Assembly (NCBI GenBank): GCA_964403525.1
Contig: CAYOGE010000003.1
Location: forward strand, 124,001 to 188,000
DNA: 64,000 nucleotides
DNA from: JAJTGZ01 sp964403525
GTDB taxonomy: Bacteria; Planctomycetota; Phycisphaerae; Phycisphaerales; UBA1924
Direction: 5' to 3'
Below are positions 26,294 through 37,413 of the stretch, piece after piece. The notes under the pieces were generated by a model. It was given only the letters and a program-made list of their open reading frames with translations. It had not been told where the DNA came from and did not search any database. The number at the start of each line of letters is the position of its first letter. Within the stretch, counting starts at the first letter, position 1. Made by a program: the position numbers and the translations under genes.

Positions 26294-28186
26294 TTACCAC
26301 TCCGGCCCGCCCGAGTACCGCCCGTAGATGTCCGCCATCGCCTGCACCATCTCGCCGAGCGTGCAGTTGGCGAGCGCACCATCCACCAGCGCAGGCATCA
26401 CGTTGGTCGCGTCCATCTTCGAGTCGGCGGGCGTCAGGCCTGTGCCACCTTCGACGGGCGTGTACGTCTTCCCCTGGCAGGCCAGGCGGATGTTGGCCAG
26501 GGCCTGCTCGACTTTCGCCTTGTCGCGACGCTTCTTGAAGGCCGCGAGCCGCTCATTCTGCTCAACCTCGACGGTGTGGGGGATGACCAGGATGTCGATC
26601 GGCCGCTTCTCATCGGGGTCGCTGTAGGCGTTGACACCGACGATGAGCCGGTCGCCCGCCTCGCACTCCTCGCTGAAGCGGTAGGAAGCCTCGGCGATCT
26701 GCCGACGGAAATAGCCGCGGTTGATCCCCGCGACCACGCCGCGCCCGTAGGTGGTCTTCGGGGCGAAAACACCTGCCTTCTTGCCTTCCTTTGCGTTGGC
26801 GGCGTTGCCGTTCCCGTAAGAGCCCATCGCGTCGATGTCCGCGATGTAGTCGAGCGCTCCACTCTCGACCGTGTCGGTGAGCTGCTCGACGTACCACGAC
26901 CCGCCCAGCGGATCGGCCACGCGCGTGACGCCCGTCTCGTGCGCGAGGATCTGCTGCGTCCGCAGCGCCACCGTCACCGCCTGCTCCGTCGGCAGGCCGA
27001 GCGTCTCATCCATGCTGTCGGTGTGCAGGCTCTGGCAGCCCCCCATCACCGCGGCCATCGCCTGGTAGGCGACGCGCACGATGTTGTTCAGCGGCTGCTG
27101 CTCAGTCAGCGAGCAGCCCGCCGTCTGCACGTGGGTCTTCATGAACCACGAGCGCTCGTTCTTGGCGCCGTAGCGCTCCTTCATCGCGCGGGCCCAGATG
27201 CGGCGGGCCGCGCGCAGCTTGCAGATCTCCTCAAAGAACTCGTTGTGCGAGTTGAAGAAGAACGACAGCCGCGGCGCGAACTCGTCGATGTCCATCCCGC
27301 GCTCGAGGCACGCCTCGACGTACTCCATCCCGTCGCGCAGCGTGAACGCCAACTCCTGCACCGCGTTCGAACCCGCCTCGCGGATGTGGTACCCGCTGAT
27401 GCTCACGCTGTTCCACTTCGGCAACAACTTGCTCTGGAACTCGATCGTGTCCACCACCAGCTTCACGCTCGCCTCGGGCGGGTAGATGAACTCGTTCTGA
27501 GCGTGGAATTCTTTCAGGATGTCGTTCTGCAGCGTCCCGCCCAGCTTGTCCCAGCCGATCCCCCGCTGCTTCGCCATCGCCAGGTACATCGCCCAGATCA
27601 CCGCTGCCGGCCCGTTGATCGTCTGGCTCACCGTCACCTGATCGACGGGGATGCCGTCGTAGAGGCGGTGCATGTCCTCGATCGTGCAGATCGCCACGCC
27701 GCACTTGCCCACCTCTCCCGCGCTCAGGGCATCGTCGCTGTCGCGTCCCATCAGCGTCGGCAGGTCAAAGGCGGTGCTCAGACCCGTGTTTGTCGCGCCG
27801 CCGCCGCTTGCCTTTCCCTGCTCCAGCAGATACTTGAACCGCTTGTTGGTGTCGTCGGCCGAGCCGAACCCGGCGAACTGCCGCATCGTCCAGAACCGGG
27901 TGCGGTACCCCTTGGCGAACAGGCCGCGCGTGTAGGGGAACTGCCCCGGCGCCGGGATCTCGCGAGCCTGATGCTTGATCGACTCAGCGGGCACCTCGGG
28001 CCCGTAGACCGGCTGGGTGATGATCCCGGAGATCGTCACCGCGTGCGGATCGACCTTGTTTGTCGTCGGGGTAATCGTGCCCACGGCTTCATCTCCCTGT
28101 CGTTTGGTATGGTGCGCCGGCCCATTGGTGGCGCCGGGCACGTAGTGAGGCTGAGGCTGTGATCCGTTTGACCCGTTCGTGCTCAT
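26294..28186 (-). CDS. Acyl-CoA mutase large subunit (methylmalonyl-CoA mutase family)
   Basis: A 630-residue protein covering only the TIM-barrel substrate domain of adenosylcobalamin-dependent acyl-CoA mutases. Key stretches are F-P-Y-T-R-G, W-T-M-R-Q-F-A-G-F-G, A-F-D-L-P-T-L-M-G-R-D-S-D-D, N-S-V-S-I-S-G-Y-H-I-R-E-A-G, E-F-A-P-R-L-S-F-F-F and Q-S-L-H-T-D-S-M-D-E-T-L-G-L-P-T. The C-terminal D-x-H-x-x-G B12 domain is missing; it is supplied by the fusion at 22659-23861. The R-Q-F-A-G-F-G form is nearer to isobutyryl-CoA-type than to classical MutB (R-Q-Y-A-G-F-S), so the substrate is open. The ATG at 28186 is 7 nt after TATAAT, hinting at a leaderless transcript. Confidence 0.9.
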   Translation of the reverse strand: MSTNGSNGSQPQPHYVPGATNGPAHHTKRQGDEAVGTITPTTNKVDPHAVTISGIITQPVYGPEVPAESIKHQAREIPAPGQFPYTRGLFAKGYRTRFWTMRQFAGFGSADDTNKRFKYLLEQGKASGGGATNTGLSTAFDLPTLMGRDSDDALSAGEVGKCGVAICTIEDMHRLYDGIPVDQVTVSQTINGPAAVIWAMYLAMAKQRGIGWDKLGGTLQNDILKEFHAQNEFIYPPEASVKLVVDTIEFQSKLLPKWNSVSISGYHIREAGSNAVQELAFTLRDGMEYVEACLERGMDIDEFAPRLSFFFNSHNEFFEEICKLRAARRIWARAMKERYGAKNERSWFMKTHVQTAGCSLTEQQPLNNIVRVAYQAMAAVMGGCQSLHTDSMDETLGLPTEQAVTVALRTQQILAHETGVTRVADPLGGSWYVEQLTDTVESGALDYIADIDAMGSYGNGNAANAKEGKKAGVFAPKTTYGRGVVAGINRGYFRRQIAEASYRFSEECEAGDRLIVGVNAYSDPDEKRPIDILVIPHTVEVEQNERLAAFKKRRDKAKVEQALANIRLACQGKTYTPVEGGTGLTPADSKMDATNVMPALVDGALANCTLGEMVQAMADIYGRYSGGPEW

Positions 28187-28193
28187 TGCCCCA

Positions 28194-28221
28194 ATTATAC
28201 AGATGAAGTAACGAGTGACGA
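28194..28221 (-). promoter_or_regulatory. Candidate promoter giving a leaderless mutase mRNA
   Basis: On minus, TCGTCA (28221-28216, 4/6 to the -35 consensus) is followed after 16 bp by a perfect TATAAT (28199-28194). Only 7 nt separate the -10 from the ATG at 28186, so transcription would begin at or next to the start codon. Confidence 0.5.
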
Positions 28222-28303
28222 GCGATGGGCCCCAAGCAAAAGCAGGGGCAACGGGCCATTTCCCCCCCTTCCCCCTTCCTGATTCACCACTCCCCGCTCA
28301 TCA

Positions 28304-28774
28304 CTACGCCTTCCCCGGAGGCACCCCGATGTCCTCCCACCAAAGGTCGGGTCGCGTGGCGATGAACCGCTTCATCATCTCGATGCACCGCTCATCGTTG
28401 ACGATCTCCACCCCCACCTTCTCCGCGGCGAACCAATCCTCGCGCCCCTGAAAGTTCTGCCGCTCTCCGATCACCACCCGCGGGATGCGGTGGAGGATCG
28501 ACGTCCCCGTGCACATCGCGCACGGGCTGAGCGTGCTCACCAGCGTCAGCGTGTGCCAGTCCCGCCGCCGACCGGCGTTGCGGATGCAGACCGTCTCGGC
28601 GTGCGCGGTCGGGTCACCCGCCTGCACCCGCAGGTTGTGCCCGAGCCCCACGACCACGCCATCGGCATTGAGCAGACACGACCCGATCGGGATCCCCCCC
28701 TCCCGCTCGCTCTTGCGGGCCTGCTCAATCGCGGCCTCTAACCCGACTTTCACAACTGTTGCAAGGTCAACCAT
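28304..28774 (-). CDS. Zinc-dependent cytosine deaminase, yeast Fcy1-like
   Basis: A 156-residue cytidine-deaminase-fold protein. Zinc and catalytic residues are H58-A-E60 and C85-A-M-C88 within T-L-S-P-C-A-M-C-T-G. Beyond the motif it resembles yeast cytosine deaminase along its length: E-G-G-I-P-I-G, L-G-H-N-L-R, I-P-R-V-V-I-G-E-R-Q-N-F, V-N-D-E-R-C and the C-terminal W-W-E-D-I-G. It should convert cytosine to uracil, with guanine or other bases as alternatives. E. coli CodA is an unrelated amidohydrolase, so this is the less common bacterial type. No uracil transporter or pyrimidine gene is adjacent. Confidence 0.82.
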   Translation of the reverse strand: MVDLATVVKVGLEAAIEQARKSEREGGIPIGSCLLNADGVVVGLGHNLRVQAGDPTAHAETVCIRNAGRRRDWHTLTLVSTLSPCAMCTGTSILHRIPRVVIGERQNFQGREDWFAAEKVGVEIVNDERCIEMMKRFIATRPDLWWEDIGVPPGKA

Positions 28775-28988
28775 GCATGAAGGGTATCGCTTAAGAGCGA
28801 CCGTTCACCACAGAGCCGCGCCCAACGCAGCGAAGCGGAGCGGAGCCGAAAGATCGATGGCCGTGCAGGTTGAACACCTGCACCACGACACCGAGGACAC
28901 AGCGAAAGGCGGAGGGATGAAGAGTGTGTCAAGGCAAGGAATGCCTTGCCCCTCCCTCTCTTGTCTGTGCCACTGTGGAAAACGGTCT

Positions 28989-32003
<3,015 letters not shown>

Positions 32004-32189
32004 GATCGCCTCGTAAAGCAGGCCGCTCGGGCCGGTCCGCTGGCCAGTTCCGCACACACCTGTCGCGCTGTTTTGCGGCCCGTTTAGCCGCTGGCAAGTC
32101 TAGGTCGGGGGACAGTGGATTCCAAACCCGAGCCGCTTTGAAGCCGCGGCCGCAACGCCTCTACGGCGAGCCATGTACCATCTGCACAC

Positions 32190-34253
32190 ATGAAACGCTC
32201 CAACCCTTTCGGCGTCGTCACCGTTGCCTTGATTCTGCTGGCCGCACCGTTTACAGCTGCAGGCCAGACGCCGCTGGTAGACACGCTCAAGACGCTCACG
32301 GACGACGAGCGGACGTACTTCCAGCACGTGACAACGCTGAGCAACCCCTTCTTTGAGGGTCGCGCCCCGGGCCTGCGCGGGAATGCGCTTGCCGCCGAGT
32401 ACGTGGAGTTCTACTTCCGAGACTGCGGCCTGACGCCCGCCTTTCCGCTGGTGAAGGTGGAGGGCGAAGGGATGGAAACAGCCAGAACCCCCTTTGCTTC
32501 GTACCGGCAGCCCTTTTCGACGGGCAAGGAGACGATCGCCAAGGCTCAGGCGATGTCGTACACGGTTGGTGGCTCAACGGTCACGCTCGCTCCCGGCGTT
32601 GACTTCGCCGTTCGCGGCGTATCCGGGACGGGCGCGGCGACGCTTCCGGTCGTCTTTGTCGGTTACGGCATCAACCAGGGCAAGGATGACTATTCCTCGT
32701 TTGACGGGATGAAAGACGGTGAAGACCTCTCAGGAAAAGCGGCATTGCTGCTGCGCTTTGAGCCCCTTAACGAGAAGGGCCGGAGCCGCTGGAGCGATAC
32801 GGGAGAGTTCACAAACAAGTCATCGCTTGCTGCAAAGCTCCGTGCGCTGGCCAATCGGAAGGCCGCAGCGATTCTGCTGGTAAGCCCCCCGGGAGTCGAC
32901 GACCCGCGGGCGGGCACGATCGAAGACACCAAGTCATCAACGCAGGGCACTGCGATGAGCATGCCGGTGATGAACCTGCATGTAGACGCGGCAATGAAGA
33001 TGCTGTCCGCCGCGGGCGCGGACCTGCTGTCCCTTCGCAAGGGCGCCGACGAGAAGGGAGGCGTGACGGACATCGCCGGCCTCACCGTCACGGTTGATGC
33101 GGCGATTTCGCGTGAACCAAACTCCACCGACAACGTCGGTGGTGTGCTGGCGGGGCGCGGAGCACTGAAGGACCAGTACATCGTGATCGGTGCCCACTAC
33201 GACCACGTTGGCTACGGGCTCTTTGGATCGCGGACCAACTCGGTCGGCAAGCTCCACCCGGGTGCCGACGACAACGCCAGCGGCACGGCCGGGCTGCTGG
33301 TGCTGGCGGCGAGACTCGCGGGCGAGTACGCCCGGCTTGGCCCAGACGCCAACGCCCGCTCGATCATGTTCGTCGCGTTCAGCGGCGAAGAGGGCGGGCT
33401 CATCGGGTCGCGCTACTTCGTGAAGAATGCACCGGTAGAAGCCAGCGGCGTCTACGCCATGCTCAACATGGACATGATCGGACGGGCACGGCACGACTCC
33501 CAAGGCAGGCCGAAGTGTGAGGTCTCAGGCGTAGGAACGGCGAAGGGATTCGAGGAGCTGCTGACGCCGATCTTCGAGGCCAGCGGGGTCGCCGTCAAGA
33601 CGCTCCCCGGCGGGCAGGGTCCGAGCGATCACGCGTCGTTTTACCGCGGCAATATCCCGGTGCTGCACTTCTTCACGGGGCTCCACGACCAGTACCACGC
33701 GCCAACCGACACGTACGACCTCATCGACGCGGCCGGTGCCGCACGGGTCTACCGGCTTGCGGGTGCGGTCGCGACGGCGCTCTCGACGCGCACTGAGCCG
33801 CTGGAGTTCACGCAGTCGAAGGGCCCCAGCATTGATATGAACGAGCCTGTAGATGACCCGCGCGCCGCCGCGGGCACGACGCCTGCAGAAGAGCCAGCTG
33901 TAACGAAGCGTGCGCGAACACCCGAGGCCGCGCCCGCGCCGACGGACCCGCAGCCTGCTTCGAACGGGGGGGGGCGGGGCGGCTCGCGCGTGCGATTTGG
34001 CATCCAGCCGGGCGACTACGACGGTGGCTCGGGCATCGAGGTTGGCGACGTCTTCCCGAACACTTCCGCGGCCGAGGCGGGGGTCAAAGCGGGCGACGTG
34101 ATCATCAAGTGGAACGACACGCCCGTTGCGAGCGTGCAGGATTGGATGCCGCTGCTCGGCCGCGCGAGTCCGGGCGACAAGGTCAAGCTCACCGTCAAGC
34201 GCGGGAACGACACGCTCGTGCTCGAGTGCACGCTCAAGGCCGCCGGCAACTAG
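32190..34253 (+). CDS. Secreted M28 zinc aminopeptidase with C-terminal PDZ domain
   Basis: A 687-residue exported peptidase. The signal peptide (VALILLAAPFTAAG) is followed by a PA-like insert (about 130-300; V-V-F-V-G-Y-G-I) and an M28 domain (about 310-540). Metal and catalytic residues are in G-A-H-Y-D-H-V-G, G-A-D-D-N-A-S-G, F-S-G-E-E-G-G-L, L-N-M-D-M-I-G and S-D-H-A-S-F. An Ala/Pro-rich linker (about 555-605) leads to a PDZ domain (about 610-687; A-E-A-G-V-K-A-G-D-V-I). It likely removes N-terminal residues from peptides in the periplasm. The gene is alone, divergent from gcvP. Confidence 0.9.
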   Translation: MKRSNPFGVVTVALILLAAPFTAAGQTPLVDTLKTLTDDERTYFQHVTTLSNPFFEGRAPGLRGNALAAEYVEFYFRDCGLTPAFPLVKVEGEGMETARTPFASYRQPFSTGKETIAKAQAMSYTVGGSTVTLAPGVDFAVRGVSGTGAATLPVVFVGYGINQGKDDYSSFDGMKDGEDLSGKAALLLRFEPLNEKGRSRWSDTGEFTNKSSLAAKLRALANRKAAAILLVSPPGVDDPRAGTIEDTKSSTQGTAMSMPVMNLHVDAAMKMLSAAGADLLSLRKGADEKGGVTDIAGLTVTVDAAISREPNSTDNVGGVLAGRGALKDQYIVIGAHYDHVGYGLFGSRTNSVGKLHPGADDNASGTAGLLVLAARLAGEYARLGPDANARSIMFVAFSGEEGGLIGSRYFVKNAPVEASGVYAMLNMDMIGRARHDSQGRPKCEVSGVGTAKGFEELLTPIFEASGVAVKTLPGGQGPSDHASFYRGNIPVLHFFTGLHDQYHAPTDTYDLIDAAGAARVYRLAGAVATALSTRTEPLEFTQSKGPSIDMNEPVDDPRAAAGTTPAEEPAVTKRARTPEAAPAPTDPQPASNGGGRGGSRVRFGIQPGDYDGGSGIEVGDVFPNTSAAEAGVKAGDVIIKWNDTPVASVQDWMPLLGRASPGDKVKLTVKRGNDTLVLECTLKAAGN

Positions 34254-34307
34254 GCGTGTTGTCTCGCGCTGACCACCCCGCTGTGCGCTCCGCGAGTTCC
34301 GGCAGGC

Positions 34308-35672
34308 TCAGGCCGCAAGCGAGACGAGCGAGAGCGTCAGCGCGAAGCCGCTGACGTCTGCGAGCGTCGTTGAGATCGGTCCGCTCGCCAGCGCTGGATC
34401 GATCTTCATCCTGCGCAGCAGGAGGGGGCAGAGCGCGCCGATCGCGATCGCGATCAGCGAGTTCAGCGCCATCGCCAGGCCGACCGCGGCGCCGATCGTC
34501 CACGGTGCGCCCCACATGCGCGCAAGCAGGGCCACCGCGCCGCCCAGCGGGAAGGCCATCAACACCGCCAGCGCCGCCTCATGAGCGAGCACGCGACGCC
34601 ACGCGGCGGGGTCGATCACGCCGAGCGTGAGCTCACGTATGCTGACCGCCGCCGCCTGCATCGCGGCGTTTCCGCTGGTTGCGGAGATCACCGGCAGGAC
34701 CGCCGCGACCACCACGACCTTGGCGATCGTGTCCTGGTGCAGCGCGACAATCGCCGCACCACCCAGGCACAGCAGCAGGTTTACGCCGAGCCACGCCGAC
34801 CGACGCCGCAGACGCACGGCGACCGGCATCGACCGGAGTTCCTCACCACCGACGATGCCCTGGCTCACGCGGTAGTCGTCTTCTGCCTCCTCCTGCTCGC
34901 CGACGGTCGCATCGGCCCGGGTGACAACGCCGAGCATCGCCCCAGCGGCGTCAACCACCGGCAGCGCAATGAAGGGGTGCTCGTCGAACGCCGCCGCAAC
35001 ATCGTGGAGCGGCGCGGTGTCACGCACGGTGGCGGGCGGCCGGGCGATCAGCGTTGAAAGGCTCGCCCCCTCCGGCGCAAGCAGCAGGTCACGCAACGGC
35101 GCGACGCCGATAAGCCGGCGTTCTTCATCAACAAGGTAGATGTACTGAACGCCGATCGCGGCGTAGCGCTGCTGGTTCGCGCGCAGGTCACGGATGGCAT
35201 CTCTGACCTCAGCGCGGGCGGGATAGGCGACAAACTCAGTCTCCATCAGTCCGCCGGCGGTATCTGGCTCGTAGGCGAGCAGTCGGGCCGCGTCTTGGCG
35301 GGCGTCGACGGGGAGCAGTGCCTGGATCGATGCGCGGTGATCATCGTCAGCGGCCGCGAGCAGGTCGGCCCGTTCGTCGCTGGGCAAGAGAGCGACCAAC
35401 CTTGCCGCCTGGCCGGAAGGGATGGACGAGAGGATCGGGCCTGATTGCTCGTGCGGAAGCCAGTGCAGCACCTCGCGGGCGCGCTTGTCATCCACGATCG
35501 CGGCGAAGACTGCGGCGGCCTGCTCAAGGCTCATCGCGCCGAACAGTGCTCGTGTCTGATCCGGCCCGAGGTCCGCAGACTCAAAGCGTGACGCGATCTC
35601 GCGAGCATCTTCGATCGAAGCCCATTCGGCAACGTCGGCCGCCTCGGAATTGTCGATCGCATCGCCACTCAT
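34308..35672 (-). CDS. mgtE: MgtE-family magnesium channel/transporter
   Basis: A 454-residue protein with the MgtE order: N-terminal helical superfamily domain (about 20-125; L-L-P-S-D-E-R-A-D-L-L), two CBS domains (about 130-255; Y-I-Y-L-V-D-E-E-R-R-L-I-G, L-P-V-V-D-A-A-G-A-M-L-G-V-V), and a five-helix membrane domain. The membrane part contains P-V-I-S-A-T-S-G-N-A-A-M-Q, close to the family's P-x-x-x-x-x-x-G-N signature, and ends with D-P-A-L-A-S-G-P-I-S-T-T-L-A-D, which holds the pore Asp. It imports Mg2+, gated by cytosolic Mg2+. The ATG at 35672 has GGAG. Confidence 0.93.
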   Translation of the reverse strand: MSGDAIDNSEAADVAEWASIEDAREIASRFESADLGPDQTRALFGAMSLEQAAAVFAAIVDDKRAREVLHWLPHEQSGPILSSIPSGQAARLVALLPSDERADLLAAADDDHRASIQALLPVDARQDAARLLAYEPDTAGGLMETEFVAYPARAEVRDAIRDLRANQQRYAAIGVQYIYLVDEERRLIGVAPLRDLLLAPEGASLSTLIARPPATVRDTAPLHDVAAAFDEHPFIALPVVDAAGAMLGVVTRADATVGEQEEAEDDYRVSQGIVGGEELRSMPVAVRLRRRSAWLGVNLLLCLGGAAIVALHQDTIAKVVVVAAVLPVISATSGNAAMQAAAVSIRELTLGVIDPAAWRRVLAHEAALAVLMAFPLGGAVALLARMWGAPWTIGAAVGLAMALNSLIAIAIGALCPLLLRRMKIDPALASGPISTTLADVSGFALTLSLVSLAA

Positions 35673-35814
35673 CGCTCCAAAGGTAGCGCAGCGGTTCCCT
35701 TTGTCTTGCTCTATGCCTGAGGCGAAAGAGGCTCTGCCTGAGCGGTTGGACGTTTCGTGCCGCACACACGAAGAGGGCGGGCGGCGCGGCACGCAAGCTG
35801 GTAAACTGATTGGC

Positions 35815-37410
35815 ATGAAGCCCAACGACCACGGAGACCTCCCCAAGCCCGTCGATCCGCTCCACCTGGAGGCCTTCGAGACCAAGCTGATCGTTCGGAA
35901 CCTGCGGCCGGAGGACTACGACGAACTCGTGGCTCTGCAGCAGCGGTGCTTCCCCGGAATGTCAACATGGAACGTCGAACAGATCCGGAGCCAGCTCCGG
36001 ATCTTCCCGGAAGGGCAGTACTGCATCGAGTACAACGGGAGGATTGTCGCCTCTGCCAACAGCCTGATCGTCGACTTCGAGCAGCACGAGAACTGGCACG
36101 ACTGGAAGCTGGTGTCGGACGCTGGATACATACGCAACCACAACGCGCTGGGCGACACGCTCTACGGCATCGAGATCATGGTTGACCCGGCCTTCCGCGG
36201 GCACAAGCTCGCACGGCGCCTCTACGAGGCCCGCAAGCAACTCGCCCGCGCAAGGAACATCCGGCGGATGATCATCGCCGGGCGGATCCCCGGCTATGGC
36301 AAGCACGCGGACAAGCTCACCGCCTCGGAGTACGTCGACAAAGTGATCGCCAAGCAACTGGTGGACCCGGTGCTGACCGTGCAGCTCTCTAACGGCTTCG
36401 CGCTCAAGGGGCTGATCCCGGGCTACTTCCCCAGCGACAGCGAATCACGCGGGTACGCGACCTTTCTTGAGTGGACAAACCTCGACTTCACCAAGGACCC
36501 CAGCCAGCGGTTCCAGGCAGTCACGCGCGTTCGCCTGTGCCTTGTGCAGTACTTCATGAGGCGGATCACGAGCTTCGAGGAGTTTGCAAAGCAGTGCGAG
36601 TTCATCGCCGACGTCGCTTCCAACTACAAGAGCGACTTTGTGCTCTACCCGGAGTTGTTCACCACCCAGTTGCTGAGCCTTGTCGAGACGAGCCGTCCGT
36701 CGGTGGCCGCCCGCAAGCTCGCCGAGTACACGCCGCGGTACCTCGAGCTCTTCAACGGACTCTCCGTTCGGTTCAACATGAACATTATCGGCGGGTCGCA
36801 GTTCACGGTGGAGGGCGAGAACCTCTACAACATCGCGTACCTCTTCAGGCGCGACGGCACAATCGGCAAGCAGTACAAGATACAGATCACGCCCAACGAA
36901 CGCCGCTGGTGGGGTGTTCAGCCGGGGAACCAGGTGGAAGTGTTCGAGACAGACCGCGGCAAGGTCGCGATCCTGATCTGCTACGACAGCGAGTTCCCCG
37001 AGCTCGCCCGCGTCGCGGCGGCGAAGGGCGCCAAGATCCTCTTTGTGCCGTTCAACACCGACGAGCGTTTCGGCTACCTCCGCGTGCGGCACTGCTCGCA
37101 GGCCCGGGCGATCGAGAACCAGATGTACGTGGCGATCGCCGGCTGCGCTGGCATGATGCCCTTTGTCGATAACGCGGACATGCACTACGCGCAGTGCGCA
37201 GTGCTGACGCCGTCGGATTTCCCCTTCGCCCGAGACGCCGTCGCCAGCGAGAGCATGCCCAACATCGAGACCGTTGTCGTCCAGGATGTTGACCTTGAGT
37301 TGCTCCGGCGCAACCGCATCGACGGCACCGTTCGCCCATGGACAGACCGCAGAAAGGACCTTTACAGCGTGCGGTTCAACGATCCCGAGACCGGCCCGCA
37401 GGAGTTTTGA
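35815..37410 (+). CDS. GNAT acetyltransferase fused to carbon-nitrogen hydrolase (nitrilase superfamily)
   Basis: A 531-residue two-domain enzyme. Residues about 22-215 are a GNAT domain (L-I-V-R-N-L-R-P-E-D-Y-D; the acetyl-CoA loop region reads V-D-P-A-F-R-G-H-K-L-A-R-R-L). Residues about 235-520 are a nitrilase-fold amidase with the Glu-Lys-Cys triad: E280 in Y-P-E-L-F, K355 in G-K-Q-Y-K and C389 in I-L-I-C-Y-D. The fusion is known in bacteria, but its substrate is not established. Start at ATG 35815 gives the GNAT domain a normal beginning, although the ribosome site is weak. An AmpG-like transporter begins immediately after its stop, suggesting a linked substrate. Confidence 0.88.
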   Translation: MKPNDHGDLPKPVDPLHLEAFETKLIVRNLRPEDYDELVALQQRCFPGMSTWNVEQIRSQLRIFPEGQYCIEYNGRIVASANSLIVDFEQHENWHDWKLVSDAGYIRNHNALGDTLYGIEIMVDPAFRGHKLARRLYEARKQLARARNIRRMIIAGRIPGYGKHADKLTASEYVDKVIAKQLVDPVLTVQLSNGFALKGLIPGYFPSDSESRGYATFLEWTNLDFTKDPSQRFQAVTRVRLCLVQYFMRRITSFEEFAKQCEFIADVASNYKSDFVLYPELFTTQLLSLVETSRPSVAARKLAEYTPRYLELFNGLSVRFNMNIIGGSQFTVEGENLYNIAYLFRRDGTIGKQYKIQITPNERRWWGVQPGNQVEVFETDRGKVAILICYDSEFPELARVAAAKGAKILFVPFNTDERFGYLRVRHCSQARAIENQMYVAIAGCAGMMPFVDNADMHYAQCAVLTPSDFPFARDAVASESMPNIETVVVQDVDLELLRRNRIDGTVRPWTDRRKDLYSVRFNDPETGPQEF

Positions 37411-37413
37411 TAG

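Noticed and set aside
26261..28162. Long plus-strand open frame opposite the acyl-CoA mutase gene
   Set aside because: Shadow frame; the mutase family motifs are on the minus strand.
28187..28303. Possible cobalamin riboswitch before the B12-dependent mutase
   Set aside because: The B12-box-type conserved sequence is absent, and the promoter abuts the ATG, leaving no leader.
32004..32189. Possible glycine riboswitch before gcvP
   Set aside because: The conserved aptamer core and its paired stems are not visible in the minus-strand leader.
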